Shown in pieces: positions 37,256 to 46,511 of a stretch of DNA of 64,000 nt (position 1 is its first letter; every line of letters starts with the position of its first letter). This DNA is from Onishia taeanensis. GTDB taxonomy: Bacteria; Pseudomonadota; Gammaproteobacteria; Pseudomonadales; Halomonadaceae. Position numbers and translations under genes: made by a program. Where the stretch lies: contig NZ_QLSX01000003.1 in assembly GCF_003268885.1 (NCBI RefSeq), forward strand, positions 62,001 to 126,000. The letters are read 5' to 3'. Below the pieces are notes generated by a model, which ran no database searches, was not told the DNA's origin, and was given only the letters and a program-made list of their open reading frames with translations.

Positions 37256-38560
37256 TCATTCCTGCCAGGCCTCGCCATCGGGGAATTGGAAACGTGCCAG
37301 CGACTCGGCGTGCATGGTGATGCTGTAGCCAGGCGCCTCGGGCACCAGGTAGCGGCCCTTCTCGATGCGAACCGGGTCGACGAAGTGCTCGTGCAGGTGG
37401 TCCACGTACTCGAGTAGGCGACCCTCCAGCGAACCGGATACGGCGATGTAGTCGAACAGTGAGATGTGCTGGGTGTATTCGCACAGCCCGACACCGCCCC
37501 CGTGCGGACAGACCGGCACGTCGTACTTGGCGGCGAGCAGCAGCACCACGATCACTTCATTGAGGCCGCCCAGGCGTGCTGCGTCGAGTTGGCAGAAGTC
37601 GATCGCCTCGGCCTGGAGAAGCTGCTTGAACATCACCCGGTTGTGACAGTGCTCGCCGGTGGCGACGCCGATCGACGGGGCCAGGCGGGCGCGAATCTCG
37701 GCATGGCCGAGGATGTCGTCTGGGCTGGTAGGCTCTTCGATCCATAGCGGCGCGTACTCGGCCAGGCTGCGCATGTTGGCGATCGCCTCGTCGACATCCC
37801 ACATCTGGTTGGCATCCATCATCAGGGTGCGCTGCCAGCCGATTTCTTCGCGCAGGATTTGTGCGCGCCGCCGGTCCTCGGTCAGGTCGCCACCGACCTT
37901 CTGCTTGAAATGCTCCCAGCCTTCTGCCAGCGCCTCGCGCGCCAAGTGACGCATCTTGTCTTCGGAATAGCCGAGCCAGCCCGCCGAGGTGGTGTAACCC
38001 GGGTAGCCGGCCTCCCGCATGTGCGCCTCGCGCTGAGCCTTGCCGGACTCGTTGCGCTTAAGGATCGCCAGCGCCTCGCCAGGAGTCAGGGCGTCGCTGA
38101 CGAAACGGAAGTCCAGGCAGCGCACCAATTCCTCGGGTGTCATGTCGGCCAGCAGCTTCCAGATGGGCTTGCCCTCGCGCTTCGCCCAGAGATCCCAGAC
38201 GGCGTTGACGATGGAGGCACAGGCGAGGTGGATGACGCCTTTCTCTGGCCCCAGCCAGCGCAGCTGACTATCTCCGCTGGTCAGGTCGCGCCAGAAGCGG
38301 CCCATGTCGGCGGTTATCGTCTCCAGTTCGCGATCCACAATACGTGAGGCCAGGGAGTTCACCGCGGCTACGCACACCTCGTTGCCACGACCGATGGTGA
38401 ACGTCAGGCCGTGGCCTTCGTGCCCGTCGCCGGCATCCGTCGAGAGAATCACGTAAGTGGCCGAGTAGTCCGGCGCCGCATTCATGGCGTCCGAACCATC
38501 CAGATCACGTGAGGTCGGGAAGCGGGTGTCGCGCACTTCGAGGTGGGTAATGGTGGTCAT
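37256..38560 (-). CDS. fucD: L-fuconate dehydratase-type enolase-superfamily enzyme
   Basis: 434-residue mandelate-racemase-subgroup acid-sugar dehydratase. The active-site residues line up with Xanthomonas FucD as I know it: KxK Lys219/Lys221 (HFKQKVGGD), metal ligands Asp249 (MMDANQMWD), Glu275 (IEEPTSP) and Glu303 (ATGEHCHNRV), and His353 (PHGGGVGLCEY). FucD removes water from L-fuconate and also from L-galactonate and D-arabinonate. D-arabinonate would give a 2-keto-3-deoxypentonate suited to the XylX-like and KGSADH enzymes in the same cluster. It precedes the TRAP genes on the same strand, with an operator-bearing gap of about 200 bases. RBS AGGAG. Confidence 0.93.
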   Translation of the reverse strand: MTTITHLEVRDTRFPTSRDLDGSDAMNAAPDYSATYVILSTDAGDGHEGHGLTFTIGRGNEVCVAAVNSLASRIVDRELETITADMGRFWRDLTSGDSQLRWLGPEKGVIHLACASIVNAVWDLWAKREGKPIWKLLADMTPEELVRCLDFRFVSDALTPGEALAILKRNESGKAQREAHMREAGYPGYTTSAGWLGYSEDKMRHLAREALAEGWEHFKQKVGGDLTEDRRRAQILREEIGWQRTLMMDANQMWDVDEAIANMRSLAEYAPLWIEEPTSPDDILGHAEIRARLAPSIGVATGEHCHNRVMFKQLLQAEAIDFCQLDAARLGGLNEVIVVLLLAAKYDVPVCPHGGGVGLCEYTQHISLFDYIAVSGSLEGRLLEYVDHLHEHFVDPVRIEKGRYLVPEAPGYSITMHAESLARFQFPDGEAWQE

Positions 38561-38780
38561 CTTTGTGGCTCCTGTGAGGTCGTTCTCCCGGTCGTGGCCG
38601 GGCCAAGCGTCCTAGCAGCGTACGTCGACTTTTTGATTTCCATCCAATCGAAAATAAGTTCCATCGATTCGTTTTGGTTATCAGTGAGTCGATGCCGTGC
38701 TGCCCCGCGGGGCGCGTCCAGGGCTGGCATCACAAGCTCGGCGTAGCATGACAGGGGGGAGTGATCCATTATTTTTTGAT

Positions 38781-38794
38781 TATTGTGTGCAATA
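38781..38794. promoter_or_regulatory. ATTGTGTGCAAT operator between fucD and the uxaA-like gene
   Basis: TATTGTGTGCAATA: five-base arms TATTG/CAATA with a four-base centre, 62 bases before the UxaA-family start in a divergent region. The same element (ATTGTGCGCAAT) lies before tctC at 46512. The rest of the roughly 295-base gap shows no gene. Confidence 0.55.
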
Positions 38795-38855
38795 GTCATT
38801 GTATGGAAGTATGAGCGATACAAGACCCCAACAATCGCTTTCTCGAGGTGCAGGT

Positions 38856-40385
38856 ATGGAGCTGATCAATGATTCGCTGGCGGTGGTGAGGCTGAATGCC
38901 GTCGACAATGTCGGCGTCGCCACCCGGGCTATTCCTCAAGGGTTTCCTGTCGATGCCAGCCAGCACCTTGCCGCCCAGAACATCGACGCCGGTCACAAGG
39001 TGGCATTGGCGGCGATCGCAGACGGCGAGGAGGTCATCAAATACGGCCAGGTCATCGGTGTTGCCAGCCGCGATATCGGCATCGGCGAACACGTACACAC
39101 GCACAATTTGGCGATGCGCGAGCGCGACTCTTCGTTGACGAATTTCGTTCCGGCCGAGCAGACGCCGGTGATGGCAAACGAGCGGACCTTCGACGGCTAC
39201 CATCGCGACAATGGGCAGGTGGGGACACGCAACTACATCGGCATCCTGTCGACGGTGAATTGCTCGGCGACGGTGGCCAAGATGGCGGCGGAATCACTCA
39301 ATGCCGGCGGAGAGATCGAGGCGCTGGGGTTCGATGGCGTTGTTCCGGTCACTCATGGATCGGGGTGTGCCATGAACACCGAATCCGACGGCTTCGCCTT
39401 CCTCGAGCGGGTGATTGCAGGGTATGCACGCCACCCAAACTTTGCCTTCGTGCTGATCATCGGCCTGGGCTGCGAGACGAACCAGGTCAAGCAGCTGGTC
39501 GAGAAGTCAGGTCTGGCAGACAGCTCGCGACTCTATTATTTCAATATCCAGGAGGCGGGGGGGACGCGGGCGAGCATCCGGCTGGCCAGCGAAAAGGTGC
39601 TGGAGATGGCTCGCGAGCAGCAGCGCCCGGTGCGGCGTCCGGCGGCGCTGGAGCATCTGACCGTGGCGCTGCAGTGCGGTGGCTCTGACGGCTATTCGGG
39701 GATTTCCGCCAACCCGGCCCTAGGCCATGCCGCGGATCTTATCGTGAGACATGGCGGTAACGTGATTCTCAGCGAGACGCCGGAGATCTACGGCGCGGAG
39801 CACCTGTTGCTTGATCGCGCCATCGATAAAGAGGTAGCGATCAAGTTGCTTGAGCGTCTTGCCTGGTGGAAGCATTACACCCGCATCAATGGGGCAGAGC
39901 TCAACAACAATCCATCGCCGGGCAACAAGGCGGGGGGACTGTCGACGATCCTCGAGAAGTCGCTGGGAGCGGTGGCCAAGGGTGGTTCGTCGAGCCTTAA
40001 TGACGTACTCGAATATGCCCAGCCGCGCCGGCGGGCCGGATTCAACTTCATGGACAGCCCCGGTTACGACCCGGCATCGGTTACCGGCCAGATCGCCTCG
40101 GGGGCCAACATGGTCTGCTTCACCACCGGCCGGGGCTCGGTATCAGGCTTCAAGCCAGCGCCTTGCCTCAAGCTCGCGACCAACACTCGCATGTTCGAGG
40201 CCATGCACGAAGATATGGACATCAACTGCGGTACCATCGTCGATGGGGCGGCCAGCGTCGATAGCGTCGGTCGCGAGATTTTCGAACGCATCATAGCGGT
40301 GGCCTCCGGGCAGCTTAGTGCCAGCGAGACGCTTGGCTATGGCAACAACGAATTCGTCCCGTGGATGGTCGGTGCTGTCACCTAA
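38856..40385 (+). CDS. UxaA-family altronate/galactarate-type dehydratase
   Basis: 509-residue iron-dependent sugar-acid dehydratase. An N-terminal SAF domain (residues 1-90, with ASRDIGIGEHVHTHNLAM) is fused to the UxaA/GarD catalytic domain (FDGYHRDNGQVGTRNYIG, TVNCSATV, THGSGCAMNTESDGF, GLGCETNQVKQL, QCGGSDGYSGISANPALG). The family dehydrates altronate, galactarate and similar acids to 2-keto-3-deoxy products. The start at 38856 follows GAGGTG; earlier ATGs extend it by up to 19 residues. No KDG aldolase or UxaB-type gene is adjacent, so the substrate is open. Transcribed with the regulator that follows. Confidence 0.88.
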   Translation: MELINDSLAVVRLNAVDNVGVATRAIPQGFPVDASQHLAAQNIDAGHKVALAAIADGEEVIKYGQVIGVASRDIGIGEHVHTHNLAMRERDSSLTNFVPAEQTPVMANERTFDGYHRDNGQVGTRNYIGILSTVNCSATVAKMAAESLNAGGEIEALGFDGVVPVTHGSGCAMNTESDGFAFLERVIAGYARHPNFAFVLIIGLGCETNQVKQLVEKSGLADSSRLYYFNIQEAGGTRASIRLASEKVLEMAREQQRPVRRPAALEHLTVALQCGGSDGYSGISANPALGHAADLIVRHGGNVILSETPEIYGAEHLLLDRAIDKEVAIKLLERLAWWKHYTRINGAELNNNPSPGNKAGGLSTILEKSLGAVAKGGSSSLNDVLEYAQPRRRAGFNFMDSPGYDPASVTGQIASGANMVCFTTGRGSVSGFKPAPCLKLATNTRMFEAMHEDMDINCGTIVDGAASVDSVGREIFERIIAVASGQLSASETLGYGNNEFVPWMVGAVT

Positions 40386-40453
40386 GCGTTGAGGCTGGTA
40401 CGAGAGATGTTTTAGCGAGAGGATATGGCGCGTTTTCCTGGTCGAGTGTGTGC

Positions 40454-41434
40454 ATGAGCAATACATTGAAAGAGCAGTTGTATCAGGCCCTTGTGCAAGG
40501 GATTGACCGGGGACATCTCGAGCCTGGGCTGGTGCTGCTGGAGGGCAATATTGCCGCTATCTTCGACATGAGCCGCTCTCCGGTGCGCCAGACCCTGAGC
40601 CGGCTTCATGAAGAGGGCAAAATCCGTCGCTTCGACGGCCGCGGCTATCTGGTCGGTCGGGGAGGCGGGGAGGTCATCCGGCGCACCCTGGGTGCCGGTG
40701 ACTTCCGTGCGGCGGGTGGACAGGCATCAATCCAGCGTACGCAAGCATGGCAGGAACTAGCCGAAAAGGTCGAACGCGACCTGGTGCTTTGCTCGATGAA
40801 AGGCCGCTTGGAGCTTAACGAACTCCAACTTGCCAAGACCTACGATGTCAGCCGCACGACGACGCAACGTATCCTGGCCTCGCTGCAGTCGCTAGGGGTC
40901 GTCGACAAGACCAAGTACAGCAGCTGGAGCGTGATCCCGCTTGACGATGAGCGCCTTCATCACCTGTACGACGCTCGTCGTCAGTTGGAACCTTTCATGA
41001 TTTCCCGTGCTTGCAGCGCTATATCTGACCATGAACTCGACGGCTATCTCTTTCGGCTGAATGAAGCCGCGCGGCAGTATCCGAATCTCGAGGGCGCCAG
41101 GCTCGATGCGCTCGAGAATGATCTGCACCAAGAGGCGCTGATGCGCGGCGGTAATCCGGAGATCATCACCATGCTACGCCGCACGCGGCCTATCCTCTTG
41201 ATCAGCAAACACCTGCTTGGCGGTGCGGTGGAGATGCCCGCAGAGGATCCGCTTTTCACGGAGCATCGCCGGGTCTTCGAGGCGCTGAGTGCGCGCTTGC
41301 CCAAGCAGGCCGGGCAAGCGCTCGACGAGCACTTGGCGAACGCCGAGACCAAGGTGAGACAACGTCTGGCCGACTTTCGCGAGGCCGGCGAGGTGGTGAT
41401 GCCGCGTTATCTAAGCTGGGTGGAAACGCTCTAG
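40454..41434 (+). CDS. GntR/FCD-family regulator with two winged-helix domains
   Basis: 326-residue regulator with an unusual layout: a first GntR-type winged helix in residues 1-68 (recognition region MSRSPVRQTLSRLHEEG), a linker, a second winged helix in about 100-160 (VSRTTTQRILASLQSLG), then an alpha-helical FCD-type effector domain from about 165 to 305. Normal FadR-subfamily proteins have one winged helix and about 230 residues. It lies 68 bases after the UxaA-like gene and is convergent with the hydroxyacid dehydrogenase at 41448. It probably controls cluster B through ATTGTGYGCAAT sites. The start ATG has a weak ribosome-binding sequence, so the N terminus is uncertain. Confidence 0.85.
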   Translation: MSNTLKEQLYQALVQGIDRGHLEPGLVLLEGNIAAIFDMSRSPVRQTLSRLHEEGKIRRFDGRGYLVGRGGGEVIRRTLGAGDFRAAGGQASIQRTQAWQELAEKVERDLVLCSMKGRLELNELQLAKTYDVSRTTTQRILASLQSLGVVDKTKYSSWSVIPLDDERLHHLYDARRQLEPFMISRACSAISDHELDGYLFRLNEAARQYPNLEGARLDALENDLHQEALMRGGNPEIITMLRRTRPILLISKHLLGGAVEMPAEDPLFTEHRRVFEALSARLPKQAGQALDEHLANAETKVRQRLADFREAGEVVMPRYLSWVETL

Positions 41435-41447
41435 GCCGTTTTGCCTA

Positions 41448-42341
41448 CTATTCCACCGGCAGCCGATTGAGCCGTCGCAGTTCGCGGATCAGCGCGCTGT
41501 GGTCCAGTTCGCCGTCTCCATGCGCGACGAGATCGTGGAATAGCCGGTTGACCAACTGGCTGACCGGCAGCTCCAGCGACAGCTGTTCGGCCAGCTCCAT
41601 GGCGGTTTGGGTATCCTTGAGCTGCCACTTTGCCGGACCGCCCGGGACATGATTACCCTCGAGCATGCGCTGGCCGTGGACGCGCAGAATCGTCGAGTCG
41701 GCGAAACCTCCCTGCAGTGCCTCGCGGACGCGGGCCGGGTCTGCGCCGCCGCGTTCGGCCAGTAGCAGGGCCTCGGAGACCGTGGCGATGCTATTGGCGA
41801 CGATCATCTGGTTGGCGAGCTTGGCTAGCTGGCCGCTGCCAGCGGGGCCTACATGCACCGGGCGCCCCAGCTCAGCGAGAAGCGGTTCGGCCTGCTCGAA
41901 GGCGGCGGCCTCACCGCCGGCCATGATCGCCAGAGTGCCGTCGATGGCGCCGCGCTCGCCGCCTGATACCGGCGCATCCAGGTAGGAGACGCCGCACTGC
42001 CGTGCCGCCTCTGCCTGCGTGCGGGCGGTTTCGACCGGAATCGAGCTCATCACGATCAGCGTGCTGTCGGGGCGCATGGCTGCCAAGGCTCCGGCTTCGC
42101 CGAGCAATACCTCGTTGCACACCGGCCCGGAGCTCAGCATGACGATCACCGCGGCGGTGTCCTCGGCCGCTGCCACCGGGTTGTCGGCTAGCGTGACGTT
42201 GCCCGCCTCACACAGCGCTGCGGCCTTTTCGCGGCTGCGGTTCCAGGCCTTTACCCGCCATCCGGCCCGCGCCAGGCGCATGGCCATTGGCCCGCCCATG
42301 ATGCCGGTGCCGATCATCCCGATCGTCTTGTCATCGTGCAT
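41448..42341 (-). CDS. NAD(P)-dependent beta-hydroxyacid dehydrogenase, GarR/HIBADH-type
   Basis: 297-residue enzyme of the 3-hydroxyisobutyrate/tartronate semialdehyde reductase family. It shows the cofactor motif GTGIMGGPMA (11-20), substrate motif DAPVSGG (122-128) and catalytic Lys174 (GQLAKLANQMIV). The closest function is 2-hydroxy-3-oxopropionate (tartronate semialdehyde) reductase, which would fit a galactarate-like route, but the required aldolase is absent here. Last gene of the tctCBA-ldh2 operon, 67 bases after it. Start follows AGGAG; the open frame continues far upstream without family similarity. Confidence 0.9.
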   Translation of the reverse strand: MHDDKTIGMIGTGIMGGPMAMRLARAGWRVKAWNRSREKAAALCEAGNVTLADNPVAAAEDTAAVIVMLSSGPVCNEVLLGEAGALAAMRPDSTLIVMSSIPVETARTQAEAARQCGVSYLDAPVSGGERGAIDGTLAIMAGGEAAAFEQAEPLLAELGRPVHVGPAGSGQLAKLANQMIVANSIATVSEALLLAERGGADPARVREALQGGFADSTILRVHGQRMLEGNHVPGGPAKWQLKDTQTAMELAEQLSLELPVSQLVNRLFHDLVAHGDGELDHSALIRELRRLNRLPVE

Positions 42342-42408
42342 GCTAGTCTCCTGCGAAAAGTTGTCCTTGCTGTTGTTGCGTTGCTTTCGCGGACATCCGA
42401 CATGGCGT

Positions 42409-43464
42409 TCAGGATAGCGAGAGCTCGTCGGCCCTTGGCGAGCCGGCAATTGCCCGGTGCAGCGCGCTGACCACGTCTGCTGGCAGCGGAATGCCCTCGC
42501 GGCGATACTCTTCACGTTTACGCAGGCCGGCCTGTCCTGGCAGACGTACGCTCTTTCCGGCTTCGCCGGGCGAGGCGTCAAGGCAACGCCTCACCAAGTG
42601 ATCGGTTTCATCCAGGAACGCTGCTTGGCCGCCGAAGCGGGCTGGATCGATGACCATCACCATCACCGCTGCACCCCAGCCCTGAGGGGCATCCTTGCGA
42701 CCGTAACCACTGAGCGCTGCGGTCAGTGCCTCGACCATCAGCCCCAGGGCGAAACCCTTGTGGCCAAAGTCCAGCCCCCCGAGCGGCAGGATGCTGCCGC
42801 CTGGGTCACCGAAGAAGCTCTCAGGATCATCACTCGCCACACCTTGGCTGTCGAGAATCACCGGGTGCTCCAGGTGCTCGCCGGCCGCGCGCGCCTGATT
42901 GACCGTGCCGTTGGTCACCGTCGACATGCTGACGTCGATCAGCATCGGCTGTTCGCGACCGGGTATGCCGACAGCGATTGGGTTGGGCGTGATGACCGGA
43001 GCGGTACCGCCAAAGGGGGCGACCGAGGCCACTGATGGGTCCGAGCTCATGATGATAGGCATCAGTCCCTGCTCGACCAGTGGCAGCAGATAGGCGGCAA
43101 GACAGGCGATATGGTGAGAGTGTTTTAGACTGACCATGCCGATGCCAAACTCCTTGGCGGACTGGCGGCACTGCTCCAGTGCAGTCTGTACCAGATAGGG
43201 GCCAAGCAGGTAGTGGCCATCGTAGAGGGCGGCAACCGGGCTGTTCTGCTCGATGACCAGGCGCGTGGGATCGCCGCTGGCGTGGCCGGCACGCAGGTCA
43301 TCAAGATAGCCGGCGGCTAGCTTGGTGCCATGGGTGTGGTGGCCGAGCAGGTCACCCTCCACTAGGATCGATGCGGTGGCCTCGGCAACGTCTTGGCTGG
43401 CCCCAGCCTCTTCGAAGAGGGTGCTCAGCAAGGTCGTGAGGTGGGAAGAGGAATAACGTTTCAT
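42409..43464 (-). CDS. Ldh2-family NAD(P)-dependent 2-hydroxyacid dehydrogenase
   Basis: 351-residue malate/L-lactate dehydrogenase-superfamily (type 2) protein. Motifs are the catalytic histidine region LLGHHTHGTKLA (41-46), VSLKHSHHIACL, and PNPIAVGIPG. The family also contains (R)-sulfolactate dehydrogenase ComC, delta-1-piperideine-2-carboxylate reductase and ureidoglycolate dehydrogenase. Its start overlaps the tctA stop by four bases, so it presumably oxidises or reduces the imported compound. The substrate cannot be chosen among these. GAGGT precedes the ATG. Confidence 0.9.
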   Translation of the reverse strand: MKRYSSSHLTTLLSTLFEEAGASQDVAEATASILVEGDLLGHHTHGTKLAAGYLDDLRAGHASGDPTRLVIEQNSPVAALYDGHYLLGPYLVQTALEQCRQSAKEFGIGMVSLKHSHHIACLAAYLLPLVEQGLMPIIMSSDPSVASVAPFGGTAPVITPNPIAVGIPGREQPMLIDVSMSTVTNGTVNQARAAGEHLEHPVILDSQGVASDDPESFFGDPGGSILPLGGLDFGHKGFALGLMVEALTAALSGYGRKDAPQGWGAAVMVMVIDPARFGGQAAFLDETDHLVRRCLDASPGEAGKSVRLPGQAGLRKREEYRREGIPLPADVVSALHRAIAGSPRADELSLS

Positions 43465-44975
43465 GAGGACCTCGCGGAAGTGTCTTGAGATAGAGGGCGC
43501 CACTGGCGGTAGGCCCGGGCCAGCAGTGGGGTCAGCCAGATGAGGATCACCAGCGCGCCTAGCGAGGCGCTGATCGGACGCGAGAAGAAACTCAGCAGGT
43601 CGCCGCCGGACTTGAGCATCGAGCTCATGAAGCTGTTCTCCAGCGTGCTGCCGAGTACCAGGCCGAGAATCGCTGGTGCCATCGGGAAGTCGCAGCGAGC
43701 GAGAACGAAGGCCAGCATGCCGACCAGCAGCATGATCCAGATATCGGTGATGGCATTATTGATCGCGAATGCCCCGACCATGCAGAAGCAGAGGATGATC
43801 GGCATCAGCACCTTGCGCGGTGTCAAGATGAACACCTTCGAGCAGCGGATCGCCAGATAGCCGATCGGCAGCATGGCCAGGTTGGCGACAAAGAAGACAA
43901 TGAATAGTGCATAGACCAGACCACCTCCCTCCATGAAGATGGTCGGTCCCGGGTTCATGCCCTTCATATAGAGCACGCCGATGACGATGGCGGTGATCGA
44001 GTCACCGGGAATGCCAAACACCAGCGCCGGGACCCAGGCGCCGCTGATCCCAGAGTTGTTGGCTGAGCTGGCATCGATGATGCCTTCGATGTTGCCTGTG
44101 CCGTAGGCTGCCCGATTGCGTGATCGGCTCTTGCCCAAGGCATAGGATATCCAGGCGGCGATATCGGCCCCTGCGCCTGGCAGAGCGCCGATCAGGGTTC
44201 CGACGGTGCTGCCACGCAGCAGATTCCGCCAGTAGCGGCGCAGGTGCCGTGGTGCCTCGCGAAATACGCTGTCCTTGGCTATGGCAGGGACCTGGCGTCC
44301 TTCTTGGCGTGAGCCGTAGAACCCCATGATTTCATTGAGGGCGAACATGCCGATCATCACCGGAATGAAGTTTATTCCGGCCAGCAGGTCGGGAACGCCG
44401 AAGGTGAAGCGCGGAGTGCCGCTCATCATATCCAGCCCCACTGTCGACAGCAGTAGGCCGATCATCAGCGATAGGAACGCCTTGGTCTTGGAGCCGATAG
44501 AAATGAAGATTGAGCTGCTCAGCCCTAGCAGGGCCAGCCAGAAGTACTCGTAGGAGCTGAAATTGAGCGCCAATTCGGCCAGCGTTGGTGACACGAAAAC
44601 CAGCACCAAGGTGCCAAAGAGGCCTCCGAATATCGAGCAGATAAGGTTGGTCCCCAGTGTCTCGCGAGCGCGGCCTTGTCGAGCCAGTAGGTGGGACTCG
44701 CCTACATAAGCTGCAGAGGCAGGGGTGCCGGGAATGTTGAGATAGGTGCCGGGAATGTCGCCGGCGAAGATCGCCATTGCCGAGGTGGTGACGATGGCGG
44801 CAATCGCCGGCGTCGAGTCCATGTAGAAGGTGATAGGTACCAGCAGTGCCACGGCCATGGTCGCCGTGAGGCCCGGAACTGCCCCGACGAAGACGCCGAA
44901 TATCGCTGAGGCGGCGATGACCAGCAATGTCTGCCAATTGAAGACCAAGTCTAATCCTTGCAGGAAGGCATCCAT
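43461..44975 (-). CDS. tctA: Tripartite tricarboxylate transporter permease, TctA family
   Basis: 504-residue large membrane subunit with about twelve hydrophobic segments. TctA family features: FGVFVGAVPGLTATMAVALL, PITFYMDSTPAIA, GDIPGTYLNIPGTPASAAYV and GSTVGTLIGALPGAGADIAA. With TctB and TctC it takes up a carboxylate from the periplasm. Start follows GGGGG three bases after the tctB stop. Confidence 0.95.
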   Translation of the reverse strand: MDAFLQGLDLVFNWQTLLVIAASAIFGVFVGAVPGLTATMAVALLVPITFYMDSTPAIAAIVTTSAMAIFAGDIPGTYLNIPGTPASAAYVGESHLLARQGRARETLGTNLICSIFGGLFGTLVLVFVSPTLAELALNFSSYEYFWLALLGLSSSIFISIGSKTKAFLSLMIGLLLSTVGLDMMSGTPRFTFGVPDLLAGINFIPVMIGMFALNEIMGFYGSRQEGRQVPAIAKDSVFREAPRHLRRYWRNLLRGSTVGTLIGALPGAGADIAAWISYALGKSRSRNRAAYGTGNIEGIIDASSANNSGISGAWVPALVFGIPGDSITAIVIGVLYMKGMNPGPTIFMEGGGLVYALFIVFFVANLAMLPIGYLAIRCSKVFILTPRKVLMPIILCFCMVGAFAINNAITDIWIMLLVGMLAFVLARCDFPMAPAILGLVLGSTLENSFMSSMLKSGGDLLSFFSRPISASLGALVILIWLTPLLARAYRQWRPLSQDTSARSS

Positions 44976-44978
44976 GGT

Positions 44979-45446
44979 TTACCCCCAGAGACCCAGTTGC
45001 CCCTCGGGGAGGGGAATGAGCAGATAGCGTGAAAAGATCAAGGTGATCGCAAATGCGGCGACCACCGAGACACCAATTGCGAGCAGCCAGGACACGCCGC
45101 GAAGCCGCATCAGTGCCGTCATTATCAACGTCATCGTCAGCGCAGCGCCGAGGGTGTCGCTGCACAGTACATAGAAGACCACCAGCAAGCAGGGCACCAG
45201 AGCGGTCATCAGGCCGCGCAGGTCGATTGGCTCACGTCGTGTGGCGCCGTTGCCAGCAAGGCTTAGCAGCGTCCTGAGACGACTCGCGGCCAGTACCAGG
45301 CCGCCCAGGAAGAACCCTCCTCCGATGAGGGAGGGAAAAAGGGACGGCCCGTATTGCAGACTAGGTAGGGTGGGATACTGCTGGGCGACGGCGTATACGC
45401 CGCCGCCCAGCACCATGAAGCCCAGCCCGAGGATGACATCTTTCAT
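44979..45446 (-). CDS. tctB: Tripartite tricarboxylate transporter small subunit, TctB family
   Basis: 155-residue membrane protein with four hydrophobic segments, matching TctB in size and position between tctC and tctA. LQYGPSLFPSLIGGGFFLGG is the typical TctB glycine-proline region. An in-frame GTG lies three bases earlier; the ATG at 45446 has AAGGTG at better spacing. Confidence 0.9.
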   Translation of the reverse strand: MKDVILGLGFMVLGGGVYAVAQQYPTLPSLQYGPSLFPSLIGGGFFLGGLVLAASRLRTLLSLAGNGATRREPIDLRGLMTALVPCLLVVFYVLCSDTLGAALTMTLIMTALMRLRGVSWLLAIGVSVVAAFAITLIFSRYLLIPLPEGQLGLWG

Positions 45447-45469
45447 CACGGCACCTTGGCTCGAGTGGG

Positions 45470-46450
45470 TTACTTGGCCAGGCCAACCTGGTCGACGATT
45501 TGGCCGAACTTGGCATCCATGTCGGCCATGAAGTCACCGAAGTCATTGGCGTTGCGCCATTCGGTGCCGAAGCCCTGCTTGGCCATGAAGTTCTGGTAGG
45601 TATCGCTGTGGTAGGCGGCGTCGAGGGCTTCCTCGAGAATAGCGACGACCTCGGGATCCATGCCCTCTGGGCCGGCGATGCCGCGCCATTCACCGATCTG
45701 ATAGTCGGTATCGAGCGTTTCGCCCAGAGTCGGGACATCGGGGAAGCTGTCGATGCGATGCGGGGCCATGATGGCTAGGCTCTGGGCCTTGCCCGCCTCA
45801 ACCATCGAGCGTGCCTCGGGAACCGAGCTCGGCACGATGTCGATCCCGCCGGCGGCGAGCTCGGTCATTGCCGGTGCGGCCCCTTGGCTGGGAATCCAGG
45901 TCACCTGATCGGGCGCCATGCCTTGATCCATCAAGAAGCCGGCGAAGGCGAGATGCCAGACACCGCCCTGGCCGGTGCCGGAGGCTTTGTAGGTACCCTT
46001 GGGCTGCTCGGCGATCATTGTCACTAGCTCATCGACGGTGTCATAGGGTGCATCGCTAGCGACCTGTACGCCTGCGTAGTCGTAGTTGATCTGGGCGATC
46101 GGAGTGTAGTCCTCATAGGTCAGTTGGGTCAGGCCCTGCCAATGCATCATATTGATCTCGCCGGTGATCAGGCCCAGCGTGTAACCATCCGGCTTGGCCA
46201 TGGCAATGGCGGTATGGCCGACGACACCGCTGCCGCCGGTGCGGTTGACGACGTTGACGGTCTTGCCCAGTTGCTCCTCGAGCGCCTTGGCAATGGTACG
46301 TGCAGTGGCATCGGTGCCACCGCCTGCGGCCCAAGGCACGATGATGGTGATCGGCTTCTCTGGGTAATCGGCTAGTACAGGGCCGGACATTGCCAGTACC
46401 AGCATGGCTGCGGTGCCGGTCAGCAGGTGTCGCTTGTTTGTCTTGTTCAT
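45470..46450 (-). CDS. tctC: Tripartite tricarboxylate transporter binding protein, TctC family
   Basis: 326-residue periplasmic receptor. The signal peptide runs to about residue 27 (cleavage after PVLA). The mature protein begins DYPEKPITIIVPWAAGGGTD, the standard TctC/Bug motif, followed by VNVVNRTGGSGVVGH. First gene of the tctCBA operon. Bug proteins bind carboxylates such as citrate, tartrate or sulfolactate; which one is not evident. An ATTGTGCGCAAT operator lies 61 bases upstream. Confidence 0.95.
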   Translation of the reverse strand: MNKTNKRHLLTGTAAMLVLAMSGPVLADYPEKPITIIVPWAAGGGTDATARTIAKALEEQLGKTVNVVNRTGGSGVVGHTAIAMAKPDGYTLGLITGEINMMHWQGLTQLTYEDYTPIAQINYDYAGVQVASDAPYDTVDELVTMIAEQPKGTYKASGTGQGGVWHLAFAGFLMDQGMAPDQVTWIPSQGAAPAMTELAAGGIDIVPSSVPEARSMVEAGKAQSLAIMAPHRIDSFPDVPTLGETLDTDYQIGEWRGIAGPEGMDPEVVAILEEALDAAYHSDTYQNFMAKQGFGTEWRNANDFGDFMADMDAKFGQIVDQVGLAK

Positions 46451-46511
46451 GTGCGTCTCGTCCTTGCGTGATGATTAGCGGGTCTGCGTACTCAAGTTAG
46501 TGTTAATGAAC

